This document shows positions 17,076 through 24,069 of a stretch of DNA of 35,079 nucleotides, piece after piece. The notes below the pieces were generated by a model. It was not told the origin of the DNA, searched no databases, and saw only the letters and a program-made list of their open reading frames with translations. The DNA is from an uncultured Alphaproteobacteria bacterium (lineage in GTDB: Bacteria > Pseudomonadota > Alphaproteobacteria > CAAHEQ01 > UBA3637): assembly GCA_947586835.1 (NCBI GenBank), contig CANPXT010000002.1, positions 87,009 through 122,087 of the forward strand, written 5' to 3'. Each line of letters opens with the position of its first letter. The stretch's first letter is position 1. The position numbers were made by a program, and so were the translations under genes.

Positions 17076-17081
17076 TATACT
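17076..17081 (+). promoter_or_regulatory. Possible -10 box for the 211-residue gene
   Basis: TATACT with a weak -35 region (TAGATT, 16 bp upstream), about 58 bp before the start. It faces away from the VirB6-like promoter, so the two operons are divergent from a ~160-bp region. Confidence 0.35.
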
Positions 17082-17139
17082 GAAAGAAAAAGTTCATTGA
17101 AACGGTTGAAAATCAACAAATCCGAAAGGGAGAAGCAAA

Positions 17140-17775
17140 ATGGCGGCAAATGACATTTTATTTGATTTATATTCCAGACTCTACGCGCAACGCAGTGTTT
17201 TAACGGCTGCGCCGGAGTTAACCGTTGACATTACGAAATACGAAGTTCAAAATTTTCCGTTGCCGTTGGTTGAAAAAGAAGCGGGAGCCATTGCCTCTTA
17301 TTTATGTAGTGTCAAAGACATCAACACCTGTGAAGTGAAAGATATCTTGCGCATTGTGCAACAAAACTATACCGATCAGCCGTTTTGGAAAGATATTATT
17401 TTGGATTATATGGAATTCAAGCTCAAACAACAAGAAGAAACACTTTATAAACGCAATGTGGAGTTATTGAAAGAAACCACGCGCGTACTGAATGAAATTC
17501 GGCAGGAAGAGAATCGTCGAAAAGAGTTGGTACGCACTTTCGGTGATCAAATTAACGCACAACATTTTCGTATTGATGCCTATAAATTGATGACAAGTTA
17601 TTTTATCATGTATCGAAAAGATGCCAAAAAAGCTTATGATACGCTGATTTCCAACCCGGCCTATTTTTCGCCGATCATAACAACCGATTCAACCGGAAAT
17701 ACCGTACTTTCACCGGATACCGCCAAAGAAGAAAACGCAAAAATCGCCAAATTTCTGAAAGGACTTAAAATATAG
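17140..17775 (+). CDS. Unknown 211-residue soluble protein next to the VirB6-like operon
   Basis: Not recognised. GGGAGA lies upstream of ATG 17140. There is no signal peptide or membrane helix, so it should be cytoplasmic. Residues ~85-130 (LKQQEETLYKRNVELLKETTR region) are charged and helical, likely coiled-coil. The C-terminal part contains YKLMTSYFIMYRKDAKKAYD, which resembles a helical adaptor rather than an enzyme. It is followed after 59 bp by a strong promoter and the 645-residue gene. Position, divergent from three VirB6-like genes and co-directional with two other unknown genes, suggests a chaperone or accessory role in the same system; that is inference. Confidence 0.75.
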   Translation: MAANDILFDLYSRLYAQRSVLTAAPELTVDITKYEVQNFPLPLVEKEAGAIASYLCSVKDINTCEVKDILRIVQQNYTDQPFWKDIILDYMEFKLKQQEETLYKRNVELLKETTRVLNEIRQEENRRKELVRTFGDQINAQHFRIDAYKLMTSYFIMYRKDAKKAYDTLISNPAYFSPIITTDSTGNTVLSPDTAKEENAKIAKFLKGLKI

Positions 17776-17778
17776 CGT

Positions 17779-17806
17779 TTGACAAGCCGTAAAAATATGC
17801 TATAAT
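17779..17806 (+). promoter_or_regulatory. Strong sigma70 promoter of the 645-residue gene
   Basis: TTGACA (17779-17784), 16 bp, TATAAT (17801-17806), beginning four bases after the previous stop. AAGGAG follows 8 nt before ATG 17835. Confidence 0.85.
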
Positions 17807-17834
17807 AAAAAATAATTTTCAAGGAGAGATAATA

Positions 17835-19772
17835 ATGGCAAATGCGTTCATCAGTCATCAGCAATTGGAACAAATGATTGCTCAAAACGAAGTTGATTTA
17901 ACGGAAGCAATGAAATATTGTCCCGAAGCGGTGCGTAACATACAAGTTAAAAACGTAACCGAAGCAATCAACTCGGGAGATCAGGGAAAATTAAGTGTAT
18001 TGGCACAACAAATACCCAATATGCAAAATTTGGTATCAGCCATACAAAATCAACAACATCTGCAACGATTGAAGAAAGTAATTCCCCTGATTAACCAAAT
18101 TGATAACAAAAAGGAAAAAGGCAAAACATTATCACCTGACGAAACAAACCACCTCGCCCAAAAATCGGCGTGGGTCGATTGGGCCAAAAACCAATATCCG
18201 CAAGTTTTTGAAAAATCCGAAAACACAAATGTTAATCGTTTACAAATAACACCTGAAAACGAATCGCGACAAAACGTAACGCCGACGGTTAACGCATCAA
18301 ATGCACAAAAAATTCCCCAACAGAAGCAACCGACGGTTAACACATCAAACGCACAAACAATGCCTCAACAAAAGCAACAGACGGTTAACACATCAAACGC
18401 ACAAACAATACCCCAACAGAAGCAACAGACGGTTAATGCACCCGAAACACAAACAATACCCTTGCAGCAACCCAAAGTATTTCCGTCGGAAGAAAAACCG
18501 CTGTCACCGGAAGAAATAAATGCAGAAGTGAACAAGGGTATCGAAATTCAGTCCGCATTGAAAGCAGGCATTACCGAACCGGACAAACAAGCAGCCGATT
18601 TAGCCGATGTTAAAGAAGCTTTTAACGTTAGAGAAAGTAACGGCAATAACGGTTATTTTGACAAGGTGCCCGTTAATAAAGATGATTTAAAAACCATTGA
18701 CAGTTCAAAAATCTTCGAAAAAGGTTTAAGTCGACTTGAAAAGATCGGATCCGGAAAAAATCCGGATGAGTTGGTTATGCAAGTTATGGAATTGGCTCTT
18801 TTGGCACCGATGGATATGATGACCGAATGGCTGAATCAAATCAGCGCCAACATGAAAGAAAATAATAAAATTCGGCAATCAAAACGAAATGAATTTATTG
18901 AATCGAATTTAAAAAGTAACAATTTAAGTATGCCAAAACTGGCAGCCATTTTATCGCATGACACACAAGAATGGCTTTTAAACGATCCCGAATATAAAAA
19001 GCTTTCTCCAAACGGACCTTATTCCAAATATGAACAAGCATTAAAGGAAAAACGTGACTTTGCGGCCGAATTACCGAAAAACGGAAACGGTACGATTAAT
19101 TTTGAAAAAATGTCGCGCGCGCAAAAAAAACGCTATACGACCTATATGACTCATTATGCGCAGGTACCGCCTTTTAAAAATTATGCTTATGAAGTGACAG
19201 GCATTTCTTTAATGGGTAAAGAATTAAAAGAAATGGCAACCCAAGCGGCGAAAATGAAAACGGTTCAAGTTGCGCAACATCAACAACCGGCACCGCAACC
19301 TAACACCGTAGCACCGCAACCTAACGCCGTGACACCGCAACCTAACACCGCGACACCGCAACCTAACACCGCGGCACCGAAACCTAACACCGCGGCACCG
19401 CAACCTAGCGCCGCAGCCCCGCAACCTAGCGCCGCGGCACCGAAAATGGCACAAACATCAGAGAAAGCCAAACTGCGCGACGAAGCATTACAATCCGTTA
19501 AATTAGAGCCGCTGGAAAAGGTAACCGTTACGGGCACGCCAAAAAATCCCGTTATAAAATTATCGGACGGCACCAAAATGCCCGTTACCAATGCCAACAA
19601 AGACGCATTAACGGAAGAGACCAAACGATTAGAAGCTAAAAAGCGCAAAATCGAAGAGGAACAAGCCCAACTCAACCGACGACAACGGGATTTAAGTTCT
19701 GCACGAACGGGACGACAATCTATCAACAACATGCCAACAAACACACGCAACAACAATTCACGAGGTAGCTAA
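17835..19772 (+). CDS. Unknown 645-residue modular protein with tandem repeats (candidate secretion-system partner)
   Basis: Modules in order: a helical N-terminus (~1-125); a Gln/Asn/Thr-rich 16-residue tandem repeat (~151-212, TVNTSNAQTIPQQKQQ type); a folded ~210-residue domain (~270-480) shared with the 262-residue protein at 8.5 kb; a seven-residue APQPNTA-type repeat (~486-537); and a charged coiled-coil end (~590-625, EAKKRKIEEEQAQLNRRQRD). There is no signal peptide or membrane helix. It has its own strong promoter and good Shine-Dalgarno, suggesting high expression. The next gene starts 4 bp after its stop. Low-complexity linkers between domains are common in secreted effectors and scaffolds; with VirB6-like genes alongside, a T4SS substrate or assembly factor is plausible but not shown. 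Confidence 0.8.
   Translation: MANAFISHQQLEQMIAQNEVDLTEAMKYCPEAVRNIQVKNVTEAINSGDQGKLSVLAQQIPNMQNLVSAIQNQQHLQRLKKVIPLINQIDNKKEKGKTLSPDETNHLAQKSAWVDWAKNQYPQVFEKSENTNVNRLQITPENESRQNVTPTVNASNAQKIPQQKQPTVNTSNAQTMPQQKQQTVNTSNAQTIPQQKQQTVNAPETQTIPLQQPKVFPSEEKPLSPEEINAEVNKGIEIQSALKAGITEPDKQAADLADVKEAFNVRESNGNNGYFDKVPVNKDDLKTIDSSKIFEKGLSRLEKIGSGKNPDELVMQVMELALLAPMDMMTEWLNQISANMKENNKIRQSKRNEFIESNLKSNNLSMPKLAAILSHDTQEWLLNDPEYKKLSPNGPYSKYEQALKEKRDFAAELPKNGNGTINFEKMSRAQKKRYTTYMTHYAQVPPFKNYAYEVTGISLMGKELKEMATQAAKMKTVQVAQHQQPAPQPNTVAPQPNAVTPQPNTATPQPNTAAPKPNTAAPQPSAAAPQPSAAAPKMAQTSEKAKLRDEALQSVKLEPLEKVTVTGTPKNPVIKLSDGTKMPVTNANKDALTEETKRLEAKKRKIEEEQAQLNRRQRDLSSARTGRQSINNMPTNTRNNNSRGS
18285..18470 (+). repeat. 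48-bp in-frame tandem repeat (about 3.9 copies)
   Basis: Units at 18285, 18333, 18381 and a diverged partial unit at 18429, each encoding about 16 residues of the type TVNTSNAQTIPQQKQQ. Multiples of three keep the frame, so copy number can vary without disrupting the protein. Confidence 0.85.
19290..19445 (+). repeat. 21-bp in-frame tandem repeat (seven copies)
   Basis: Seven heptapeptide units of the APQPNTA/TPQPNTA/APQPSAA type followed by APK. A Pro/Ala-rich extended spacer between the shared domain and the C-terminal coiled coil. Confidence 0.85.
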
Positions 19773-19775
19773 AAA

Positions 19776-21056
19776 ATGGCAAAATTAAATATACAACCTA
19801 CTAAACTCATACTGACGGGTATACTATGGTTTTTAATTTATGTATGTCTCATATTGCCCGTTCTCGGTTATTTTTTGGATTTTAACTTTTTATCTGCGGA
19901 AGACTGGGGCAATCGGTATCGTGATTTCTTTAATTATAAGTGGCGCATTACTACCCTGCATGACACGCTGTTACTTTTGATGATGTTTGCTTGGATTCCG
20001 CTCGGTTTTTTCGGTTGGTATTTGTTTTATCATTTAAATTGGAAGAAGTTAAAACCGAAAGTCAAAATGAAAAAAGCGGTTAAAACGGTATTTGAGTTAA
20101 AAGAGTCGAAACCTGTTTATCATATGCCGCGCAAAATGCCTTCGACCATGCAAGTTAATCGCTATATCGCACCAAAATTGCCCAATCAAAAAGATGAAGT
20201 GGTATCCGGTGAGAAGAGCCATGCCAATTTAGCGCAAATGATTAAGCAAGCGGCAGCATTGGCTCGAAAATACAAGGTGGAAATTTTCCAACATATTCTG
20301 TTAGAAGGTTTTCGCGTACCAATGGCTATTTCAACCGATGCACGCGCTGTTTTAATTGAAATCGTCAACAAAAAAAAGGTCAACTGGTCTGTTGAATTTA
20401 CTGATGATGTAACCGCCAGCGGATGGTATTCGGAAGGCGGTGTTATGGAACGTCTCGCGCAAGATTTGATAGGTGCTTCCAAAGCGTTGGCAAAATCCGA
20501 ACCGAATTCCGAAGTTTTATCTGCCATTTTGGTCACGGACGGACGCGTTTTAAATACCAAACAAGCCGTTGAATATTTTCGTTCCAAGGGCGTTTTTCTG
20601 TTGGGCTTTAATAATGCCGAACCTAAAGATGAATTACCTGACTTAGCTTCATTTTTAAGTGCTTATTTTGATTTAAAAGACGGTGAAACCGATCCGGCAC
20701 CGCATCCGGTTGAAAAAGTGCCGATTCGCTCAACGCAAGCTCCCGCGGCTAAACAAACTACCGTCAAATCGACACCTGAAAAATCTGTCTCAAACGAAAA
20801 ACCGCAAGAAAATGTTGAAGAGTCCGATTTTGACAGTGAATTGGAACAAATTCGTGAAAGTTTAAGTGAAATTTCTCAAGAAAACGGCAATGCGAATACC
20901 CAAACGGTAACTGCAGAAAAAGCGACGCAAACTCCTGATTCTTCCGCACAAGAAGCATCACAATCAACAACGCAATCGACCCAAACAGCCAAACCGCAGG
21001 TTACGGGACTGCGTGCACCGGCGATGCCCACAACGAAACCCGCTCCCAAAGCATAA
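19776..21056 (+). CDS. Unknown 426-residue membrane protein with cytoplasmic domain
   Basis: Not recognised. Two N-terminal membrane segments (LILTGILWFLIYVCLILPVL, ~11-30, and LLLLMMFAWIPLGFFGWYLF, ~66-85) are followed by a basic stretch (KKLKPKVKMKKAVK), so by the positive-inside rule the rest is cytoplasmic. A folded region (~140-300) has alternating strands and helices (VEIFQHILLEGFRVP, AVLIEIVNKKKVNWSVEFTDD, SAILVTDGRVL, FLLGFNNAEP), loosely reminiscent of restriction-endonuclease-like folds, but I cannot confirm catalytic residues. The last ~120 residues are Pro/Gln/Thr-rich and disordered. It starts 4 bp after the 645-residue gene and ends 6 bp before pgpA, so it belongs to the same transcript. 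A membrane partner of the neighbouring system is plausible. Confidence 0.75.
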   Translation: MAKLNIQPTKLILTGILWFLIYVCLILPVLGYFLDFNFLSAEDWGNRYRDFFNYKWRITTLHDTLLLLMMFAWIPLGFFGWYLFYHLNWKKLKPKVKMKKAVKTVFELKESKPVYHMPRKMPSTMQVNRYIAPKLPNQKDEVVSGEKSHANLAQMIKQAAALARKYKVEIFQHILLEGFRVPMAISTDARAVLIEIVNKKKVNWSVEFTDDVTASGWYSEGGVMERLAQDLIGASKALAKSEPNSEVLSAILVTDGRVLNTKQAVEYFRSKGVFLLGFNNAEPKDELPDLASFLSAYFDLKDGETDPAPHPVEKVPIRSTQAPAAKQTTVKSTPEKSVSNEKPQENVEESDFDSELEQIRESLSEISQENGNANTQTVTAEKATQTPDSSAQEASQSTTQSTQTAKPQVTGLRAPAMPTTKPAPKA

Positions 21057-21062
21057 ACGGTT

Positions 21063-21569
21063 ATGACAAAACAACGCCTTCATTTTGCCGATATAAAAAA
21101 TCAGCCGATGAATGTAAAAGCGGCTTTTGTCGCAGCTACATGGCTTTTTTCCGGATTATCCCCTAAAGCACCCGGCACCGCAGGTTCATTTTTCACGCTA
21201 CCGCTTGTTTTTTTGTTAGCCCCGTTCGGTTTTTGGGGTATTTTGATCAGCGCCGTTCTTTTGTTTTTCATCGGACAACAAGCAACAAGCGTTGTTTTAA
21301 AAATAAAAAAGACGACCGATCCGGGCTATGTGGTTATTGATGAAACGGTCGGACAACTGTTAACCTTTTTATGGGTTGCACAAAGCGGTTTAATATGGTA
21401 TGATTATTTTATCGGATTCGCGTTATTTCGTTTTTTTGATATTGTGAAAGTGTGGCCGGCCTCAATCATTGACAGAAAAACACATAATGCATTCGGTGTC
21501 ATGGCAGATGATGTTATTGCCGGCTTATATGCTTCATTTGTTTTATATGGCATTCATTTAATATGGTAA
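21063..21569 (+). CDS. pgpA: Phosphatidylglycerophosphatase A
   Basis: A 168-residue membrane phosphatase that removes phosphate from phosphatidylglycerol phosphate to make phosphatidylglycerol. SPKAPGTAGSF, DPGYVVIDETVGQ (the conserved acidic motif), FRFFDIVKVWP and the final GVMADDVIAGLYA are the PgpA signatures in the usual order. About four hydrophobic helices. It starts seven bases after the stop of the upstream membrane protein and is probably co-transcribed. It is a housekeeping gene at the end of the T4SS-like run. Confidence 0.93.
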   Translation: MTKQRLHFADIKNQPMNVKAAFVAATWLFSGLSPKAPGTAGSFFTLPLVFLLAPFGFWGILISAVLLFFIGQQATSVVLKIKKTTDPGYVVIDETVGQLLTFLWVAQSGLIWYDYFIGFALFRFFDIVKVWPASIIDRKTHNAFGVMADDVIAGLYASFVLYGIHLIW

Positions 21570-21583
21570 TCAAGGAGAAAAAC

Positions 21584-21820
21584 ATGGAACAAGAAGATAT
21601 TTTGAACAACAACAATCACTTTAAACACGCCTTGGAACTTTATGCCAAAGCGAAAGGGTATCAACTCACACCGTTTGCCGATAAAATCATCAATCGATGC
21701 ATTAATGCATGTCAGGGGCATTGTCCGTGCGATGTTTCGCGGGGATTTTGTCCGTGCGGTGAACATGAGCAGGAAATTGCAACAATGGGTCATTGCCATT
21801 GCAATTTATTTAAAAAATAA
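21584..21820 (+). CDS. Ferredoxin:thioredoxin reductase catalytic-subunit-like small protein
   Basis: A 78-residue protein. I start it at ATG 21584, which has AAGGAG 6 nt upstream; an ATG at 21563 overlaps pgpA without such a site. The cysteine layout Cys-x3-Cys-Pro-Cys ... Cys-Pro-Cys ... Gly-His-Cys-His-Cys, ending NLFKK, follows the ferredoxin:thioredoxin reductase beta subunit, which holds a 4Fe-4S cluster next to a redox disulphide. Residues ~1-35 (NHFKHALELYAKAKGYQLTPFADKII) also fit that family. It is shorter than plant FTR-beta. An FTR variable subunit is not seen nearby, so its electron donor is unknown. Family call is motif-based and fairly strong. Confidence 0.8.
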   Translation: MEQEDILNNNNHFKHALELYAKAKGYQLTPFADKIINRCINACQGHCPCDVSRGFCPCGEHEQEIATMGHCHCNLFKK

Positions 21821-21834
21821 AGCAAAAAAGCCGA

Positions 21835-21864
21835 AAAATCCGACAGCATTGTCGGATTTTTTTT
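21835..21864 (+). terminator. Terminator after the FTR-like gene
   Basis: Stem AAAATCCGACA (21835-21845) / TGTCGGATTTT (21850-21860), GCAT loop and T8 ending at 21864. It closes the transcript that began at 17.8 kb. Confidence 0.85.
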
Positions 21865-21865
21865 A

Positions 21866-22354
21866 ATGGCAAGTTTACTTCCTTTCATCGATTCATATCA
21901 CACAAACCAGAATGAACAAAACAAAGCCTGTTGTGATAAAATTGTGCACAGTTTTGGCTATATTGCCGTCGGAAAGTCAGGAAATTGCTACATAAAATAC
22001 CCCTCATCTGTATAATCTTACGATAAAGAGACGTTTAAAGGGGTAAAAACATCGGAAAGCAAGAGTAAGCAAGCACAAACGCATCAAGAGAAACCAACGG
22101 AAGAAAGTGCAAATATACAGGAAAAAATGAAGCAAACGAATGATGCAAACTCTTCTGAAGAAGTGTCTTAAATACATCGACTGTCTGCAACTCCTGTTAA
22201 CGTAGAATCGCAAGCAAGAGCCCCCGCAGCATCAAAAAATAAAGTGCTCCACCGGCAATATGAAAATACTTTGCAAAAAAAACAGTGCAGAACTTATGCA
22301 AACATTAATAAACCGGCTCTGCAGGCACTCCTTCTTTTTTATACTGATTTTTAA
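21866..22354 (+). pseudogene. Probable decayed gene of about 160 codons with two in-frame TAA stops
   Basis: From ATG 21866 one frame reads on to a TAA at 22352-22354 with only two interruptions, TAA at 22013-22015 and TAA at 22169-22171. In DNA this AT-rich, a random frame should be stopped far more often. The first part (MASLLPFIDSYHTNQNEQNK) has two adjacent Cys and IVHSFGYIAVGKSGNCYIKY; the middle is Lys/Gln/Glu-rich; the end is basic. No family recognised and no Shine-Dalgarno is obvious. It ends converging on the next minus-strand gene, and the last codons overlap it by 4 bp. A chance open stretch remains possible. Confidence 0.4.
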
Positions 22355-22692
22355 TCAAAATAAGGCGCCAGATTAATCGGATAAGACACAACTTTTTCAA
22401 TCGGGACGACATAATCCCGAATCAACTGTTTTTCTTTATAATCAATTTCGGCAATGTAAATTTTTTGCGAATCTTGCAGAATTTTTTGCACTTCACTGTT
22501 TAAATAATCCAGTAATACAACATCTTTTTTATCACGATATAATAACGCGTGTTCATCGCCGTCATATAACAAATGCGGTGACTTCGGCTCACCCATTTTA
22601 ACGGATATGGCAAAAATTATTTCATTTTCCGTTGTGGGCATAGCGACATAGGCCTCTTCCTTTTCAATAAAAATCTTCGATGAGTCCTGCAC
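22351..22692 (-). CDS. Small protein of the ~110-residue repeat-cargo family (remote member)
   Basis: A 113-residue protein of unknown function starting at GTG 22692-22690, which overlaps the upstream stop (TAGTG). It aligns over its length with the proteins at 28.9 and 30.9 kb: KIFIEKEEAYVAMP against SIFIEDEKNYVAMP, ALLYRDKKDVVLLDYLNSEVQKIL against ALLLHDKNNGLILNRLDSNAQNIL, and IYIAEIDYKEKQLIRDYVVP against IHVAEIDYQKKQLKRDYIVP. The alignment supports the GTG start. No membrane segment or signal. It is much more diverged than the other two are from each other, so it is an older paralogue. It sits in a two-gene operon with the 103-residue gene. Confidence 0.8.
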   Translation of the reverse strand: MQDSSKIFIEKEEAYVAMPTTENEIIFAISVKMGEPKSPHLLYDGDEHALLYRDKKDVVLLDYLNSEVQKILQDSQKIYIAEIDYKEKQLIRDYVVPIEKVVSYPINLAPYFD

Positions 22693-23003
22693 TATTCCAT
22701 TCCTTTTTGCGAAACTTCATTGGATCTTTCAAAAACCGGATCAAAGTTATAAGAAGGCTTGCCGTATTTTTTAAAACTTTCCCCGTTTCCGAACACTTCT
22801 TTTATATCAAGCGTAAAATTAGCGTCATAACAAATCATCGCCGCCGTAAAAGCCTGAGCTTCCAATAAATTCGGCATATTGCTTTGTTCCCATGCCAAAC
22901 CGTTTGCTTGTGCCCATTCCAAGCGCGGCATTACCCCCATGGGCGAATCGGTTGTTTCTGTCTGTGTTTCCGTATCTGTCGGGGGCGTCATTTTTTTTGT
23001 CAT
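22692..23003 (-). CDS. Unknown 103-residue protein
   Basis: Not recognised. GGAG lies about 8 nt before ATG 23003. The first ~25 residues are Thr/Glu/Asp-rich and probably disordered (TPPTDTETQTETTD); the rest is predicted soluble, with WAQANGLAWEQSNMPNLLEAQAFTAAMI and KKYGKPSYNFDPVFE. No signal peptide or helix of membrane length. Its stop overlaps the GTG of the 113-residue gene, so the two are translationally coupled and likely act together. Partner function unknown. Confidence 0.7.
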   Translation of the reverse strand: MTKKMTPPTDTETQTETTDSPMGVMPRLEWAQANGLAWEQSNMPNLLEAQAFTAAMICYDANFTLDIKEVFGNGESFKKYGKPSYNFDPVFERSNEVSQKGME

Positions 23004-23066
23004 GGCAAACTCCTTTTCATCTTAATTTTATTTTATCATATTTTCTTTTCTTCGTAAAGCATTTTT

Positions 23067-24026
23067 TTAGTTTTTACTCATTTTTGTCCGCGGATGAGCC
23101 TGATCATAAACTTCCAACATATGCTCACGGTTAATTTGCGTATATCTTTGCGTTGCCGAAAGCGATGAGTGCCCCAATAACTCCTGTACTGTTCGTAAAT
23201 CACCGCCCCCCTCCAATATATGCGTTGCAAAACTATGGCGAAGCGCGTGCGGTGTAACGGTATCGGGCAAATTCAAATAGCGCCGAATATAACGCACGTT
23301 CCGCTGCACCACGCCCGCGTTTAACCGCTCGCCTCGCGATCCGACAAATAACGGCGATGAACCGATCGGTAACGGATGCACTTTTATCCATGCAAAAACT
23401 GCCTGATTGACAATCGGCAATAAAGGGACCAGTCGTTGCTTGTTGCCTTTTCCCGTAATCACAAACGCATCAGCATTTTTCGGAAAATCTTCAATATTGA
23501 GCGACAGCGCTTCTCCGATACGCAATCCGCACCCGTATAGCAAATAATAAAGAGCTTTATCTCTTTTAACCTGCCATTCTTCTTTCACAACCGCTGAAAC
23601 AGCTTCCAAAAATTCTTGCGCATCACCTATCGATAACGGATGCGGCATCATTTTTGCGGCACCACCCGTTCGCACTGACATCACCGATTGATTTTCAAAT
23701 ATTTCTTCTTTGGAACAATACTTAAAAAAATTGCGAATGGCCGACATTCCTCGCGACAAACTCGATCGCGCTATTTTTTGTCTGCTGCGCCAAACCAAAA
23801 AAGCCCGAAAGTCGGTAACGGTGAGTTTTTTTAAAGCGGATAACGTGACCTTTTCGCCCAAATGATCTTTTAAAAAGCACATAAAAGCTTTCATATCAAA
23901 ATCGTATGAATCGGTTGTATGCGTTGAAACACGCCGATCCAACAACAAATGTTTTTGCCAATTTTCAAGTAAAGAGATGGTTTTTGTGTCACAGGTTTCT
24001 TTAAAAGGGTTGTAATTTTCTTTCAT
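23067..24026 (-). CDS. xerC: Tyrosine recombinase XerC
   Basis: A 319-residue lambda-integrase-family recombinase with N-terminal SAM-like domain (~15-110, LLENWQKHLLLDRRVSTHT) and C-terminal catalytic domain. Catalytic residues are visible: R169 in GCGLRIGEAL, K193 in GKGNK, H260-x-x-R263 in PHALRHSFATH, H286 in LLGHSSL, and nucleophile Y295 in ATQRYT. All match XerC, which resolves chromosome dimers at dif with XerD. It is divergent from priA, an arrangement familiar in alphaproteobacteria. It could in principle act on other short inverted sites, but nothing here links it to the promoter inversion at 28.4 kb. Confidence 0.92.
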   Translation of the reverse strand: MKENYNPFKETCDTKTISLLENWQKHLLLDRRVSTHTTDSYDFDMKAFMCFLKDHLGEKVTLSALKKLTVTDFRAFLVWRSRQKIARSSLSRGMSAIRNFFKYCSKEEIFENQSVMSVRTGGAAKMMPHPLSIGDAQEFLEAVSAVVKEEWQVKRDKALYYLLYGCGLRIGEALSLNIEDFPKNADAFVITGKGNKQRLVPLLPIVNQAVFAWIKVHPLPIGSSPLFVGSRGERLNAGVVQRNVRYIRRYLNLPDTVTPHALRHSFATHILEGGGDLRTVQELLGHSSLSATQRYTQINREHMLEVYDQAHPRTKMSKN

Positions 24027-24069
24027 TTCTGTTATCCTTTATGAAATATTATAGGATTTTACAAAAAAA

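Noticed and set aside
18285..18470. Regular ~48-bp repeats that could suggest a CRISPR array
   Set aside because: No unique spacers between units, in-frame within a long ORF, and encoding a peptide repeat.
19224..19756. Minus-strand ORFs rich in Arg/Cys/Gly
   Set aside because: They are shadows of the 21-bp repeat in the 645-residue gene.
23067..24026. Tyrosine recombinase as the dedicated invertase for the promoter element
   Set aside because: All features and the priA neighbour identify housekeeping XerC, and it lies about 4.4 kb away with unrelated genes between. It cannot be excluded, but nothing supports it.
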